Shown here: piece after piece, positions 53,773-63,924 of the stretch | How positions within the stretch are numbered: the first letter of the stretch is position 1 | How the letters are laid out: each line of letters opens with the position of its first letter | Assembly: GCF_002866925.1 (NCBI RefSeq) | Contig: NZ_PKUQ01000016.1 | Span: 434,001 to 498,000 of the forward strand | DNA from: Cohaesibacter celericrescens | Lineage (GTDB): Bacteria; Pseudomonadota; Alphaproteobacteria; Rhizobiales; Cohaesibacteraceae | DNA length: 64,000 nucleotides | Direction of reading: 5' to 3' | Program-made: the position numbers and the translations under genes | The notes under the pieces: model-generated | Told to the model about the DNA's origin: nothing | Seen by the model: the letters and a program-made list of their open reading frames with translations, nothing else | The model's database searches: none

Positions 53773-56616
53773 TTATTCCGGATCATCCTCTGATGAGGCA
53801 TCCGGTTGTGGCGTTTCATCAGTGGTTGGTTCAGTCCCTGCTTCAGGATTGGTCTGGGCGCCATCTTCTGACTCGATTTCATGATCGTCTTCTGAGATTT
53901 TCTCAACAGACACGACGCTTTCAGCTTCGCGTGTTTTGAAAACCGTAACCCCTTGAGTGGAGCGACCAGCGATGCGAATGCCGTCGATTGGGCAGCGAAT
54001 AAGCTGTCCACCATCGGTCACCAACATGATTTGATCGGTTTCCTCGGCAGGGAAGCTGGCAATCAGGCGACCATTACGGTCATTGGTTGCCATGGCAACG
54101 ATGCCCTTACCGCCACGTCCAGAGGTTCTATATTCGTAGGAAGAGCTTCGTTTGCCATAGCCATTTTCAGAAATGGTAAGGACAAACTGCTCGGCAGCAC
54201 CCATTTCTGCATATCTTTCAACACTCATAGAGGTTGCCGGTGTTTCCAATGTTACATCGTCTCCACCTTCATCTGACAGTGCCCGCCGCGCCGCGCCGGC
54301 CTGACGCAGATATTCTGTGCGTTCATCAGGGGTGGCAACAAAATGCCGAAGAATGGACATCGAGATGACTTTGTCATCTTCTTCCAGACGAATGCCACGC
54401 ACACCGGTGGACCCGCGAGACTGGAAGACACGTACATCTTCAACCGGGAAACGAATGCACTGGCCTTTGGCGGTGGTTAGCATCACATCGTCAACCGCGT
54501 TGCATGTTTCGACTCCGACAATGCCATCTTCAGGGACGCCATCTGGGCCCTCTTCGAATTTCATTGCGATTTTGCCGTTGCGATTGACCTGTTTGAAATC
54601 TGACAATTTGTTGCGCCGGACCGATCCAGATATGGTTGCAAACACCAGATCCAAAGTTTCCCAGCTTTCCTCATCCTCAGGCAGCGGCAGGATCGAGGTG
54701 ATGTGTTCGCCTTGTTGCAATGGCAACAGATTGATCAGGGCTTTGCCTTTGCCTGTCGGAGCCGACAGTGGCAGACGCCAGACTTTCATCTTATAGGCAA
54801 TACCGCGTGATGAGAAGAACAGAACTGGCGTGTGGGTGTTGCCCACGAATAGCCGTGTGACAAAATCCTCGTCTTTTGTTGCCATACCCGAGCGACCCTT
54901 ACCGCCGCGGCGTTGGGCACGATAGGTCGAAAGAGGAACGCGCTTAATATATCCCGCATGCGATACGGTAACCACCATATCTTCACGCTGGATCAAATCT
55001 TCGTCGTCAAAATCCGCTCCGCCTTCGACAATCTCGGTGCGACGTGGATTTGCAAACTGTTCCTTGATCTCATGCATCTCTTCTTTGACGATCGAATAGA
55101 TCCGTTCACGAGAGCGCAGAATTTCCAGATAGTCGCGGATCTTGTCGCAAAGAGCATTCAACTCGTCGCTGACTTCGTCACGTCCCAATGCGGTCAGGCG
55201 TGCCAAGCGCAGCTCGAGAATAGCGCGGGCCTGTTCTTCCGATAGATTGAAGGTTCCGTCTTCATTGATTCTATGACGCGGATCATCAATCAGCGCGATC
55301 AAATCGCGGATATCAGAGGCATCCCAATGACGTTCCATCAATTGCTGACGGGCCGAAGCTGGATCTGGAGCATTGCGGATTAGTTTAATTACTTCATCAA
55401 TATTGGCAACAGCAATACCAAGGCCAACCAGAATATGAGCGCGATCGCGTGCTTTGTTCAGCAAGAACTTGGTACGGCGGCTAACAACTTCTTCGCGGAA
55501 TGCGTTGAAAGCAACCAATACATCGCGCAGATTCATCAGCTCTGGTTTGCCACCATTCAGCGCAACCATATTGACGCCGAAGGAAGACTGTAGCTGGCTG
55601 TGACGATACAGCTGATTGAGCACCACATCAGCTATGGCGTCACGTTTCAGCTCAACGACGACGCGCATGCCCTGACGATCGGACTCATCGCGAATGTCTG
55701 AAATACCCTCAATGCGTTTCTCGCGGACTGCTTCTGCGATTTTCTGGATCATCGTGGCTTTGTTCACCTGATAAGGAATTTCGGTGATGATCAATGCCAT
55801 ACGATCTTTGCGGATCTCTTCTACATCGACTTTGCCGCGCATCATGACAGAGCCGCGGCCGGTATTATAAGCGCTGCGAATGCCGGAACGTCCGAGAATC
55901 ATGCCGCCAGTCGGGAAATCAGGGCCTGGTACGATTTCCATCAACTCTTCTGGGGTCAGCGCAGGATTGTCGATCAGTGCGATAGAGGCATCAATCACTT
56001 CGCCCAAATTGTGTGGCGGAATATTGGTGGCCATGCCAACCGCGATGCCGCCTGCCCCATTGACCAAAAGCATGGGAAAGCGAGATGGCATAACGCGCGG
56101 TTCGCTCTCTGAACCATCATAGTTGTCAACGAAATCGACTGTATCTTTGTCGAGATCATCCAAAAAGGACTGTGCGACCTTTTCCAGACGGCATTCCGTA
56201 TAACGCATTGCTGCTGCGCTATCACCATCGACCGAGCCGAAGTTACCTTGGCCTTCAATCAATGGCAGGCGCAGTGAAAAGTCCTGCGTCATGCGCACAA
56301 GGGCATCATAAATGGCTGTATCACCATGAGGGTGATACTTACCCATCACTTCACCGACGACACGCGCCGACTTACGATAGGATTTGTTCCATTCAAAGCC
56401 ATTCTCGTGCATGGAATAAAGAATGCGTCGATGGACCGGCTTAAGGCCGTCTCGAACATCGGGCAACGCACGACTCACAATTACGCTCATCGCATAATCA
56501 AGATAGCTGCGTTTCATTTCTTCCGTGATGGAAATGGGCTTGATATCGCTCGAAAGGCCATCGCCCGTAATTGTATCGTTTTTATCTGTCAAAGGAGTGT
56601 CTCGAATCCTTGTCAA
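53773..56616 (-). CDS. gyrA: DNA gyrase subunit A
   Basis: A roughly 940-residue type II topoisomerase subunit that cuts and rejoins DNA to introduce negative supercoils. [20 protein letters not shown] opens the conserved part. The catalytic tyrosine is in [14 protein letters not shown]. The quinolone-resistance region reads [16 protein letters not shown], with Thr where E. coli has Ser83. The GyrA-box is RRGGKGRSG, at the start of the DNA-wrapping beta-pinwheel. The tail is acidic. The annotated start is TTG 56616; a TTG at 56592 would give a more usual N-terminus. Neither has a strong ribosome site. Confidence 0.96.
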   Translation of the reverse strand: MTRIRDTPLTDKNDTITGDGLSSDIKPISITEEMKRSYLDYAMSVIVSRALPDVRDGLKPVHRRILYSMHENGFEWNKSYRKSARVVGEVMGKYHPHGDTAIYDALVRMTQDFSLRLPLIEGQGNFGSVDGDSAAAMRYTECRLEKVAQSFLDDLDKDTVDFVDNYDGSESEPRVMPSRFPMLLVNGAGGIAVGMATNIPPHNLGEVIDASIALIDNPALTPEELMEIVPGPDFPTGGMILGRSGIRSAYNTGRGSVMMRGKVDVEEIRKDRMALIITEIPYQVNKATMIQKIAEAVREKRIEGISDIRDESDRQGMRVVVELKRDAIADVVLNQLYRHSQLQSSFGVNMVALNGGKPELMNLRDVLVAFNAFREEVVSRRTKFLLNKARDRAHILVGLGIAVANIDEVIKLIRNAPDPASARQQLMERHWDASDIRDLIALIDDPRHRINEDGTFNLSEEQARAILELRLARLTALGRDEVSDELNALCDKIRDYLEILRSRERIYSIVKEEMHEIKEQFANPRRTEIVEGGADFDDEDLIQREDMVVTVSHAGYIKRVPLSTYRAQRRGGKGRSGMATKDEDFVTRLFVGNTHTPVLFFSSRGIAYKMKVWRLPLSAPTGKGKALINLLPLQQGEHITSILPLPEDEESWETLDLVFATISGSVRRNKLSDFKQVNRNGKIAMKFEEGPDGVPEDGIVGVETCNAVDDVMLTTAKGQCIRFPVEDVRVFQSRGSTGVRGIRLEEDDKVISMSILRHFVATPDERTEYLRQAGAARRALSDEGGDDVTLETPATSMSVERYAEMGAAEQFVLTISENGYGKRSSSYEYRTSGRGGKGIVAMATNDRNGRLIASFPAEETDQIMLVTDGGQLIRCPIDGIRIAGRSTQGVTVFKTREAESVVSVEKISEDDHEIESEDGAQTNPEAGTEPTTDETPQPDASSEDDPE

Positions 56617-56810
56617 AAGGGTATTTATGTATAGCCGATTTATATCCGCACAGCAAAATTTTGCTCTTGCCCTGTGCGCAAAATGCTCCAGGATTGGGTG
56701 ACCGGAGATTTACTGATATATCGGTCTTTTGCTGTTGGGCTTAACTTTGGCTCATTAGAGGTGATACTACACCCCTTCAAACCGCTTCCACATCTGCAGG
56801 AAACCCTCAT

Positions 56811-57440
56811 ATGCTGCCCTTTGACATGATGCTCAACGCCTTTGTTACTCTGTTTGTAACGATTGACCCGATCGGCCTTGCGCCTATTTTTCTGGCTATA
56901 ACCAGTGGTGCAAGCAAACATGAGCGAATCCGCATCGGGGTTCGGGCGGTGATCGTCGCAGCTGGAATTTTGCTTACCTTTGCCTTGGTTGGTCAGGCGA
57001 TTCTTTCTGTAATGGGCATTTCTTTGCCGGCATTTCGAATCGCAGGTGGCATTTTGCTGTTTGTCATTGCATTTGAAATGGTTTTTGAAAAACGTGAAGC
57101 CCGCAAAACGAAGTCGGCCGAACAGGCTATGTCGGATGACGAAATCCATAACATCGCCATTTTCCCTCTCGCCATTCCGTTGATTGCTGGTCCCGGCGCC
57201 ATATCTGCGGTTTTGCTTTTGTCGTCCCAGTCGACAGACTGGATCGACATGGGGTCTACCTTGTTTATCGTTGTGTTTGTGCTTGGGTTGGTTTTATTCA
57301 CTTTTGTGATCGCGGGTTGGGTGGAGAAGATATTGGGCGACAATGGCCGCAATATTTTGACTCGTTTGCTTGGTGTCTTGCTTGCGGCTCTCGCTGTTCA
57401 ATTCATTGCAGACGGTGTGATGGCCATCGTCAGCGGCTGA
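56811..57440 (+). CDS. MarC family membrane protein
   Basis: A 209-residue membrane protein with six hydrophobic segments. The family pattern is FVTIDPIGLAPIFLAITSG near the N-terminus and AIFPLAIPLIAGPGAISAVL in the middle. MarC proteins are widespread; despite the name they are not proven antibiotic exporters. ATG 56811 has an AGGAAAC site. Its end overlaps the convergent gene by 11 bases. Confidence 0.9.
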   Translation: MLPFDMMLNAFVTLFVTIDPIGLAPIFLAITSGASKHERIRIGVRAVIVAAGILLTFALVGQAILSVMGISLPAFRIAGGILLFVIAFEMVFEKREARKTKSAEQAMSDDEIHNIAIFPLAIPLIAGPGAISAVLLLSSQSTDWIDMGSTLFIVVFVLGLVLFTFVIAGWVEKILGDNGRNILTRLLGVLLAALAVQFIADGVMAIVSG

Positions 57441-57807
57441 TTGTTAGCTTGAAGGTTTTGCCGCCATATCCATGTACAGTGTCCTTGCCGCGAATGGTTA
57501 CCTCTGAGATATCATGAGGGATTTCAATGCCTCCCTTGGATCTCGTGAATGGCTGCTCATTGACATGGGGGTGTGCAAGCACGCGTGTGGTCAGTATGCT
57601 GCCATTTGGAGCCAAAACGTCCCACGCATCGGCATAATGGTCCCAACCTTCGTCAGCATGCTTCAGGGTTGCTGAAATGCTATATGTGCCGCCTGTCTCT
57701 TTCTTGATTTGCGCGTCGATAACATCAACCTCTCCGGCCAATGCAGATGATACCCAAACCATAGGGATGCTTATCATTGCAGCAATGGCGCCTAAACATA
57801 CTCTCAT
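57430..57807 (-). CDS. Small exported protein of unknown function
   Basis: A 125-residue protein with a signal peptide (VCLGAIAAMISIPMVWVSSA). The mature domain reads like a compact beta-sandwich: YSISATLKHADEGWDHYADA, WDVLAPNGSILTTRVLAHPH and VTIRGKDTVHGYGGKTFKL. The His/Asp-rich centre (GWDHYADAWD, HPHVNEQPF) is striking and looks conserved, but no function is known. ATG 57807 follows a GAGGCACAGAG ribosome site. Overlaps the end of the MarC gene. Confidence 0.7.
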   Translation of the reverse strand: MRVCLGAIAAMISIPMVWVSSALAGEVDVIDAQIKKETGGTYSISATLKHADEGWDHYADAWDVLAPNGSILTTRVLAHPHVNEQPFTRSKGGIEIPHDISEVTIRGKDTVHGYGGKTFKLTISR

Positions 57808-58007
57808 TCTCTGTGCCTCATAATTTATAAATGGAAGACTTTCTATCTTAGTCAAAGTTCCCGATTTTCTAAGTCACGTTATTGCGAGGATTCCACGCAC
57901 TACGGGCTTGTCTGTTGTCGGCATAAAATATGGCATGTGAACCAAGCACGTCTTTCTCCTTGCTCCATTGTCCTTTCTGTTCGTACTTTGGAAATGAGGA
58001 GATGATC

Positions 58008-59567
58008 ATGGCACATGCACAGAATAAAGAACTCGAACTGAAATTCGAGATGGATGTTGGTGAGCTGAAGGCATTGCAGATGACTGCGGCGCAATGCGAC
58101 GATTTGCATGGCGAGCCAAAAGTGCGGCAATTGCGTTCGATCTATTTCGATACGCCTACCTTTGCATTGCGTGCAGCCGGCATCGCCTTACGGGCTCGTT
58201 TGGTGGATGGACAATGGGTACAAACCGTCAAGGCAAAGACTGTTGTCAAAGGCGGCGTCTCAAATCCTATCGAGAGCGAAAATCCTCTGGATAATTCCAC
58301 CCCCGTACCGGCGCTGATTGGGGATAAAGTCTTGCGTAAACAGGTGCTGCGTATCGTTGAAGAAGCACTGCTGCTGCCGGTATTCGAAACTGTTGTTGAA
58401 CGCACAAGCTATCGCCTGATGTCAGTTCGTGGCGGAGATGTTGAGCTTGCTGTTGATGTTGGGCATGTCTTTAGTGACAAGGGGTTGATACCCATCGGAG
58501 AAGCTGAATTGGAGTTGAAGGCTGGCGGCCCCGAGGTTCTATTGCATTTTGCTTCTGTTCTTTTTGCTGGTCGCCATTTCAAGCTGGCCAGTCAGAATAA
58601 AGCCTCGCGCGGTTTTGTCCTTATCGGGGCTGAAAAACCACCGCACCTTTTGCCTGTTGCATTGAGCCTGCCCTCTATTTCAGAGTCCCAAACCATTCAT
58701 CAAGCCTTTGTGCAATTGATTGACGCTACGGTTGACTTCATTCTTCACAATTGGGCCGTTACGCAGTCGTGCAATGATCCTGAAGGTCCGCATCAACTGC
58801 GCGTCGGGTTGCGTTTGTTCCGCAGCCTGTTGCGCGCGTTTCGGCCCTCAATCGACAATCCTGCTCTTCGTGAGATGGAGAAACGCGCACGTTATGTGAC
58901 GCATCTGGTGGGAAGATTGAGGGATCTGGATGTCCTTATTGATGATATTTACGCGCCTGTTGCCCTAAAAGAGGGTGGTAAAAATCAACTGGACGAGAGA
59001 CGGTTGGCTGACCGTCTAACACGTTATAGGGACGTAGTACGAAGTCAGACGCTTGAAGAGATGCAGCACTGGCCCTGCGCGTCATTTCAAATTGAATTGG
59101 CCCTGTTTACACGCATGGCGCCTTGGGACACCAACAATACCGGTTCAGATCGGGCCGAACCGATTCCTGCTTTGGCAAAATTGGCATTGAAAAAATCTTA
59201 TCGACATTGCCAAAGGTGGGGTGCCGACATTGATAAACTTGATTTTTCCGAACGGCATTCCATGCGCAAATCGCTAAAAATCGTTCGCTATCAAGCCGAG
59301 ATTTTTGGACCGCTCTATGGTCGCCGTAAGACGAGGCGGTTTTGCAAGAAGCTGAGAGCATTGCAGGATGTCTTTGGCTATCTCAATGACGTCGCGATGG
59401 CGAGCCACCTAAGCAAAGTCGTGCGGGATGCTGGGCCAGCCTGTCCAACCGATAAAAAGATCGCTGATAAGGTGATTGCCCGGCATGAAAAACAGGCTCA
59501 AAAGGCATGGAAGAAGGCGAAAAGGCGTTGGGAGAAACTAGATGATACCCGCCCTTTCTGGTCTTGA
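58008..59567 (+). CDS. CYTH and CHAD domain-containing protein
   Basis: A 519-residue two-domain protein. The N-terminal CYTH (triphosphate tunnel) domain opens with the ExExK motif ELELKFEMDV, and IYFDTPTFALRAAGIALRAR, VKAKTVVKGG, FETVVERTSYRL follow. Such domains hydrolyse inorganic triphosphate. The C-terminal CHAD domain is helical and His-rich (DPEGPHQLRVGLRLFRSLLR, ERHSMRKSLKIVRYQAEIFG); CHAD domains bind polyphosphate. The pair points to polyphosphate metabolism or granule association. ATG 58008 has a GAGGA site; an ATG six bases earlier is also possible. Confidence 0.9.
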   Translation: MAHAQNKELELKFEMDVGELKALQMTAAQCDDLHGEPKVRQLRSIYFDTPTFALRAAGIALRARLVDGQWVQTVKAKTVVKGGVSNPIESENPLDNSTPVPALIGDKVLRKQVLRIVEEALLLPVFETVVERTSYRLMSVRGGDVELAVDVGHVFSDKGLIPIGEAELELKAGGPEVLLHFASVLFAGRHFKLASQNKASRGFVLIGAEKPPHLLPVALSLPSISESQTIHQAFVQLIDATVDFILHNWAVTQSCNDPEGPHQLRVGLRLFRSLLRAFRPSIDNPALREMEKRARYVTHLVGRLRDLDVLIDDIYAPVALKEGGKNQLDERRLADRLTRYRDVVRSQTLEEMQHWPCASFQIELALFTRMAPWDTNNTGSDRAEPIPALAKLALKKSYRHCQRWGADIDKLDFSERHSMRKSLKIVRYQAEIFGPLYGRRKTRRFCKKLRALQDVFGYLNDVAMASHLSKVVRDAGPACPTDKKIADKVIARHEKQAQKAWKKAKRRWEKLDDTRPFWS

Positions 59568-59587
59568 TTTTGCAAATATAGAATATA

Positions 59588-59620
59588 AAAGCCCGGCGAA
59601 AGATAGTCTCGCCGGGCTTT
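59588..59620. terminator. Bidirectional terminator between CYTH-CHAD and RND genes
   Basis: A 12-base perfect stem (AAAGCCCGGCGA 59588-59599, TCGCCGGGCTTT 59609-59620) with A- and T-runs on both sides, between convergent genes. Confidence 0.93.
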
Positions 59621-59644
59621 TGTTTTGGTTGTTCAGGCGGGTGA

Positions 59645-62600
59645 TCAAACCTTTGTGTCAGCGCCTTTTAGAGCAATGTAAATGGCCGGAATGACCAATA
59701 CTGTTAGTAACGTTGATGAGGCCAGTCCGAACAGGAGCGAGATCGCTAGCCCCTGAAAGATTGGGTCGGCCAAAATGACGACAGCACCGATCATTGCCGC
59801 CAAGGCTGTGAGCATGATTGGTTTAAAGCGAATAGAGCCAGCCTCAAGCAACACCTCCTTCAACTGTCGCCCTGAGCCTTTTGCATGGCCTACAAAATCG
59901 ACCAACAAAATCGAGTTGCGTACGATAATGCCGGCGAGTGCGATAAAGCCAATCATTGATGTAGCTGTGAAGGCCGCACCAAAAATCCAATGACCAATCA
60001 TTATGCCAATCAGTGTGAGAGGAATCGGTGTTAGGACCACCAATGGCACTCTGAAGGAGTGGAATTGGGCGACCACTAGGGCGTAAATTGCCAGAATGGC
60101 CACACCAAATGCGGCTCCCATATCACGGAATGTGACCCAAGTGACTTCCCACTCGCCGTCCCAAAGCATAGATACTTCGGATTCGTCCTCCGGTTGGCCA
60201 TTCAGAATGACTTTTGGTTTGGGAAGATCCCCCCAATCGTGTGAGTCAATTTTTTCTTGTACAGCCAACATGCCGTAGATAGGTGCTTCAAAGTCGCCAG
60301 CCAGTTCGGCCATCACCATTTCGGCGGAGCGGCCATTGTGACGAAAAATCGGGAAACTGGCCTTTTCTCGATCAATGCGAACGATATCGCCCAGTTCGGT
60401 CACACCTCTGTCGCCGGGAATGGCATTCTGCGGCACAGGAATTGACAATAAGCGTTCAGAGAGGCTCAAATCTTTTTTATTGGGTTTAACCGCTATTTCA
60501 ATCGGACGGCGCCCCTCGCCTTTATGGGAATATCCGACCACTTGGCCATTGAGATAGTATTGAATGGTTTGATAGATGTCGCTTTGTTCAACTCCGTAAT
60601 ATTCCTGATTATCCTGATCAATGCGAATGCGTGCTCGCATGGATGGCGTTCCAAAACTGTCATCTACATCGACAATAAAGGGTACTTGTTCGAATAATGT
60701 GCGCAGTTCTGTGGCGACAGTTCTGCGGGTCTGTGCATCTGGACCATAGATTTCGGCCAACAAAGTAGACAGAACCGGCGGTCCAGGTGGGACTTCAACC
60801 ACTTTAAGGCTGGTTCCCTCTATCATTGGAAGGTCTGCAATCAGCTTGCGAATTTCCAATGCTATGGCGTGGCTGGTCCTGTCGCGCTCGCCTTTTTCCG
60901 TCAGGTTGATCTGTAGATCCCCCTGTTCGGGGTTGCCGCGCAAGAAATAGTGCCGCACAAGGCCGTTAAAGCCAAAGGGAGCCGCCGTGCCCGCGTGGGA
61001 TTGGATGGTGTGGATTTCCTCGACACTCTCCAACCGATTTGCTGCAGCGGAAAGCAAACGATCTGTCGCTTCAAGGGAGGACCCTTCAGGCAAATCTGCG
61101 ATGATTTGCAGTTCCGATTTGTTGTCGAATGGCAATAGTTTAACGGTTACATCCTTGGTATAAAAAAGCAAAGTTGATGCAATTGTGGCCCCTCCTACGA
61201 TCAAGAGGAAGATCCATGAACGCCCCCTTCCCGCCAAAATGGGTTTGGCGGCCACACGGTAAACCTTGCCCAGAATGCCTCCGTCAGCTGCTTCGGAATG
61301 CCCCGGCTTTCCGATGATATTCATCAGCCATGGAGTCAGCATAACGGCAACAAAGAATGATAGGATCATCGCGGCTGATGCTACGGCGGGAATTGGGCTC
61401 ATATAGGGGCCCATTAGTCCCGATACGAACATCATGGGCAATAGAGCGGCGACCACGGTGAGGGTCGCAACAACGGTTGGGTTGCCCACTTCGGCGACGC
61501 CTTCAATGGCAGCGCGTATCTTGGATCTATCATCGGGCATGGCCCAGTGCCGGGCAATATTTTCGATCATAACGATGGCGTCATCAACCAAGATACCGAT
61601 TGCAAAAATGAGCGCAAACAGCGAAACGCGGTTGATGGTGTATCCCATCAAATAGGTGGCGGCCAACGTCAGCAGGATTGTCGTTGGAATGACAATCAGG
61701 ACCACTATGCCTTCACGCAATCCGATGGCAACACCAACAAGAATGACGATAGATATGGTCGCTAACCCCAGATGATAAAGCAGTTCGTTGGCTTTTTCGT
61801 TTGCGGTTTCGCCATAGTTGCGGGTGACATCTATCTTGATACCTGCCGGAATAATGTGCCCTTTGAGTTGGTCAACACGCTCGATAATTGAATGGGAAAT
61901 ATCGACCGCGTTGGCCCCTTTGCGCTTGGCGATAGCAAGCGAAACAGCCGGAAGGCGATTGAAACCACCGTCGTCTTTTCTGGACATGTGCCAAACGCGC
62001 TGTTCTTTCTGGCTACTGCCAACAACCACTTTGGCAACATCCTGCACATAAACAGGTCGGCCATCACGAGAGGTTACCAACAAAAGACCAATGTCGGGCA
62101 CTCCGCGTAGTGTCTGGCCGACTGCAACAGGCAGGCTTTTATTTTGGTCACGTAGCGCACCAACCATGAAAGATGTATTGGCCGACTGCACCTTCCCCAC
62201 CAGTTGTTGCAAAGTTATGCCATACAGCGCTAATTTCTCAGGGTCCGGTTCGACGCGGATCTGATCCGTTTGACCTCCGACAATATAAGTCAAACCTACA
62301 TTTTCGAGTTTGGCCAACTCTACACGCAGTTCGTCCGCGATATTATACAGAGTGGTATCGTTCCAGTTTTCGGCGACGTCTGGTTCTGGCGAGAGGGTCA
62401 AGACGGTGATGGCTACATCATCAATGCCACGACCAATGATGAGCGGTTGTGGAATTCCCACTGGAATGGAAGACAAATTGGCCATGATCTTGTCATGAAC
62501 GCGCAAAATAGCTGTGTCGGAATTGGTGCCAACCAAAAACCGAGCTGTTACAACAACCATATCGTCGTAACTGTTTGAATAGACATGCTCCACGTCGTCA

Positions 62601-62851
62601 ATGCTTTTGACGATGGTCTCCAGCGGTTCCGTGATCAGTTTGACCGCATCTTCGGCTTTTAAACCGTCGGCCCTGACGTGAATGTCGACCATTGGCACCG
62701 AAATTTGTGGTTCTTCCTCGCGAGGCAAAGCCATCAATGCAACCAATCCCAACGTGAAGGCTGTGATCAGAAGAAGCGGGGTCAAAGGGGATGTTATGAA
62801 ACTCTTGGCCAGGTTTCCCGAAATGCCAAGATTATGTGGTCCATTGTCCAT
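59645..62851 (-). CDS. RND efflux transporter permease subunit
   Basis: A 1068-residue inner-membrane proton-antiport pump of the AcrB/HAE1 type. The proton-relay acidic pair is in FAIGILVDDAIVMIENIARH, the periplasmic porter opening is PREEEPQISVPMVDIHVRA, and the C-terminal repeat has ATSMIGFIALAGIIVRNSIL. Twelve membrane segments are visible. ATG 62851 has an AAAGGAG site. The adaptor gene ends 10 bases upstream, so the two form an operon, with no outer-membrane channel gene in view. The substrate is unknown. Confidence 0.93.
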   Translation of the reverse strand: MDNGPHNLGISGNLAKSFITSPLTPLLLITAFTLGLVALMALPREEEPQISVPMVDIHVRADGLKAEDAVKLITEPLETIVKSIDDVEHVYSNSYDDMVVVTARFLVGTNSDTAILRVHDKIMANLSSIPVGIPQPLIIGRGIDDVAITVLTLSPEPDVAENWNDTTLYNIADELRVELAKLENVGLTYIVGGQTDQIRVEPDPEKLALYGITLQQLVGKVQSANTSFMVGALRDQNKSLPVAVGQTLRGVPDIGLLLVTSRDGRPVYVQDVAKVVVGSSQKEQRVWHMSRKDDGGFNRLPAVSLAIAKRKGANAVDISHSIIERVDQLKGHIIPAGIKIDVTRNYGETANEKANELLYHLGLATISIVILVGVAIGLREGIVVLIVIPTTILLTLAATYLMGYTINRVSLFALIFAIGILVDDAIVMIENIARHWAMPDDRSKIRAAIEGVAEVGNPTVVATLTVVAALLPMMFVSGLMGPYMSPIPAVASAAMILSFFVAVMLTPWLMNIIGKPGHSEAADGGILGKVYRVAAKPILAGRGRSWIFLLIVGGATIASTLLFYTKDVTVKLLPFDNKSELQIIADLPEGSSLEATDRLLSAAANRLESVEEIHTIQSHAGTAAPFGFNGLVRHYFLRGNPEQGDLQINLTEKGERDRTSHAIALEIRKLIADLPMIEGTSLKVVEVPPGPPVLSTLLAEIYGPDAQTRRTVATELRTLFEQVPFIVDVDDSFGTPSMRARIRIDQDNQEYYGVEQSDIYQTIQYYLNGQVVGYSHKGEGRRPIEIAVKPNKKDLSLSERLLSIPVPQNAIPGDRGVTELGDIVRIDREKASFPIFRHNGRSAEMVMAELAGDFEAPIYGMLAVQEKIDSHDWGDLPKPKVILNGQPEDESEVSMLWDGEWEVTWVTFRDMGAAFGVAILAIYALVVAQFHSFRVPLVVLTPIPLTLIGIMIGHWIFGAAFTATSMIGFIALAGIIVRNSILLVDFVGHAKGSGRQLKEVLLEAGSIRFKPIMLTALAAMIGAVVILADPIFQGLAISLLFGLASSTLLTVLVIPAIYIALKGADTKV

Positions 62852-62861
62852 CTTGGCTCCT

Positions 62862-63878
62862 TTAAGGCTGTAACAGCACGTCACCGGCTTGTAAGCCGGA
62901 TAGGATTTCGATCATCGTGGACCCATCTCGTTGATAAGTTCTGCCGATTTGCACCGCGATGTCGGTCGCTTCGCCGTCTGTTCCATTTGAATGAACAAAA
63001 TCAACGCCATAACGGTTGAAAACGAAGCCAAGGGGAACGAGGTAAGTGTCACGTTGTCCGGCCCCTACGCGCACCTGAATGCGTTCACCGACAAAATAGT
63101 TACCCAGTCCGTCGACTGTGGCATCAGCCAAAACGCGACCGCTGGCAATTTTGGGGAAAACTTTCACGATCTCACCTGTTCTGGTGCATGATCCTTCACA
63201 ATCGGACCCACGGCCAGCAACTTCGACAGGATCGCCTTTTTCAAGGAACCGTGCGTGGCGCTCTGGTAAAGAAAGGCGCAAGATATAATTGTCTTTCGCG
63301 ATTGTGGCGACGGGTTCACCCGGCATAACCACAGACCCTATGGTAATTGGCACATCCAAGACACGGCCTGACTGTGGTGCAAGCACCGCGCCTTCTTCTA
63401 ACTGGCGCTGAATGACGGCCTTTTGAGCCTGTGATGCTTCGAGTGTGCTGTTAGCCACATCATATTGGGTGTTGATCTGGTCTAGTCGGGCTTTGGTTGT
63501 CGACCCTCGTTTAAACAGTTGTTCGGCCCGTTCCTGTTCGGTTTTGATATTGGCGATCTCACGTTCGGCCGCACGAATTTGGGCTTCAATAGCCTCAATT
63601 TGTAAACCAAGTTTGGGGTCGCGGACCAATGCAATGGTCTCGCCTGCTTTGACCTGACTGCCCTCTGTCACGGTCAATTCGGTAATGGTTCCGGTTATAC
63701 GCACCCGTGCAGCAATAGAATCGGTGCTTTCAACGGTCGCAAAGACGGCCTTTTTGTCTTCTACAGAAACCAATTTAACTGTGTAGTCACTCGCGAATGC
63801 CTGAAAAGATGGTGCAGTCAGAGCGACGAAACACGCGATGAGCAGTGCAGAACGGGGTTTTGGGTGTGACTTGCGCAT
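62862..63878 (-). CDS. RND efflux periplasmic adaptor (membrane fusion protein)
   Basis: A 338-residue periplasmic adaptor. It has a signal peptide (SALLIACFVALTAPSFQAFA). The lipoyl half-motifs flank a helical hairpin: RITGTITELTVTEGSQVKAG, then IEAIEAQIRAAEREIANIKT, and LAPQSGRVLDVPITIGSVV. The beta-barrel part follows (VEVAGRGSD, with CEGSC). ATG 63878 has an AGGAGAG site. It precedes the RND pump gene and bridges it to an outer-membrane channel encoded elsewhere. Confidence 0.92.
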   Translation of the reverse strand: MRKSHPKPRSALLIACFVALTAPSFQAFASDYTVKLVSVEDKKAVFATVESTDSIAARVRITGTITELTVTEGSQVKAGETIALVRDPKLGLQIEAIEAQIRAAEREIANIKTEQERAEQLFKRGSTTKARLDQINTQYDVANSTLEASQAQKAVIQRQLEEGAVLAPQSGRVLDVPITIGSVVMPGEPVATIAKDNYILRLSLPERHARFLEKGDPVEVAGRGSDCEGSCTRTGEIVKVFPKIASGRVLADATVDGLGNYFVGERIQVRVGAGQRDTYLVPLGFVFNRYGVDFVHSNGTDGEATDIAVQIGRTYQRDGSTMIEILSGLQAGDVLLQP

Positions 63879-63908
63879 GGAAAAGTCTCTCCTGCTGTCC
63901 AAACTATA

Positions 63909-63924
63909 TATTAGTAATTACGAA
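63909..63924. promoter_or_regulatory. Palindrome upstream of the RND operon, candidate operator
   Basis: ATTAGTAATTACGAAT (63909-63924) is a 16-base near-palindrome around GTAATTAC, 31 bases before the adaptor start codon. RND operons are often controlled by TetR-family repressors binding such sites; the regulator gene would lie beyond the window. Inference. Confidence 0.4.
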
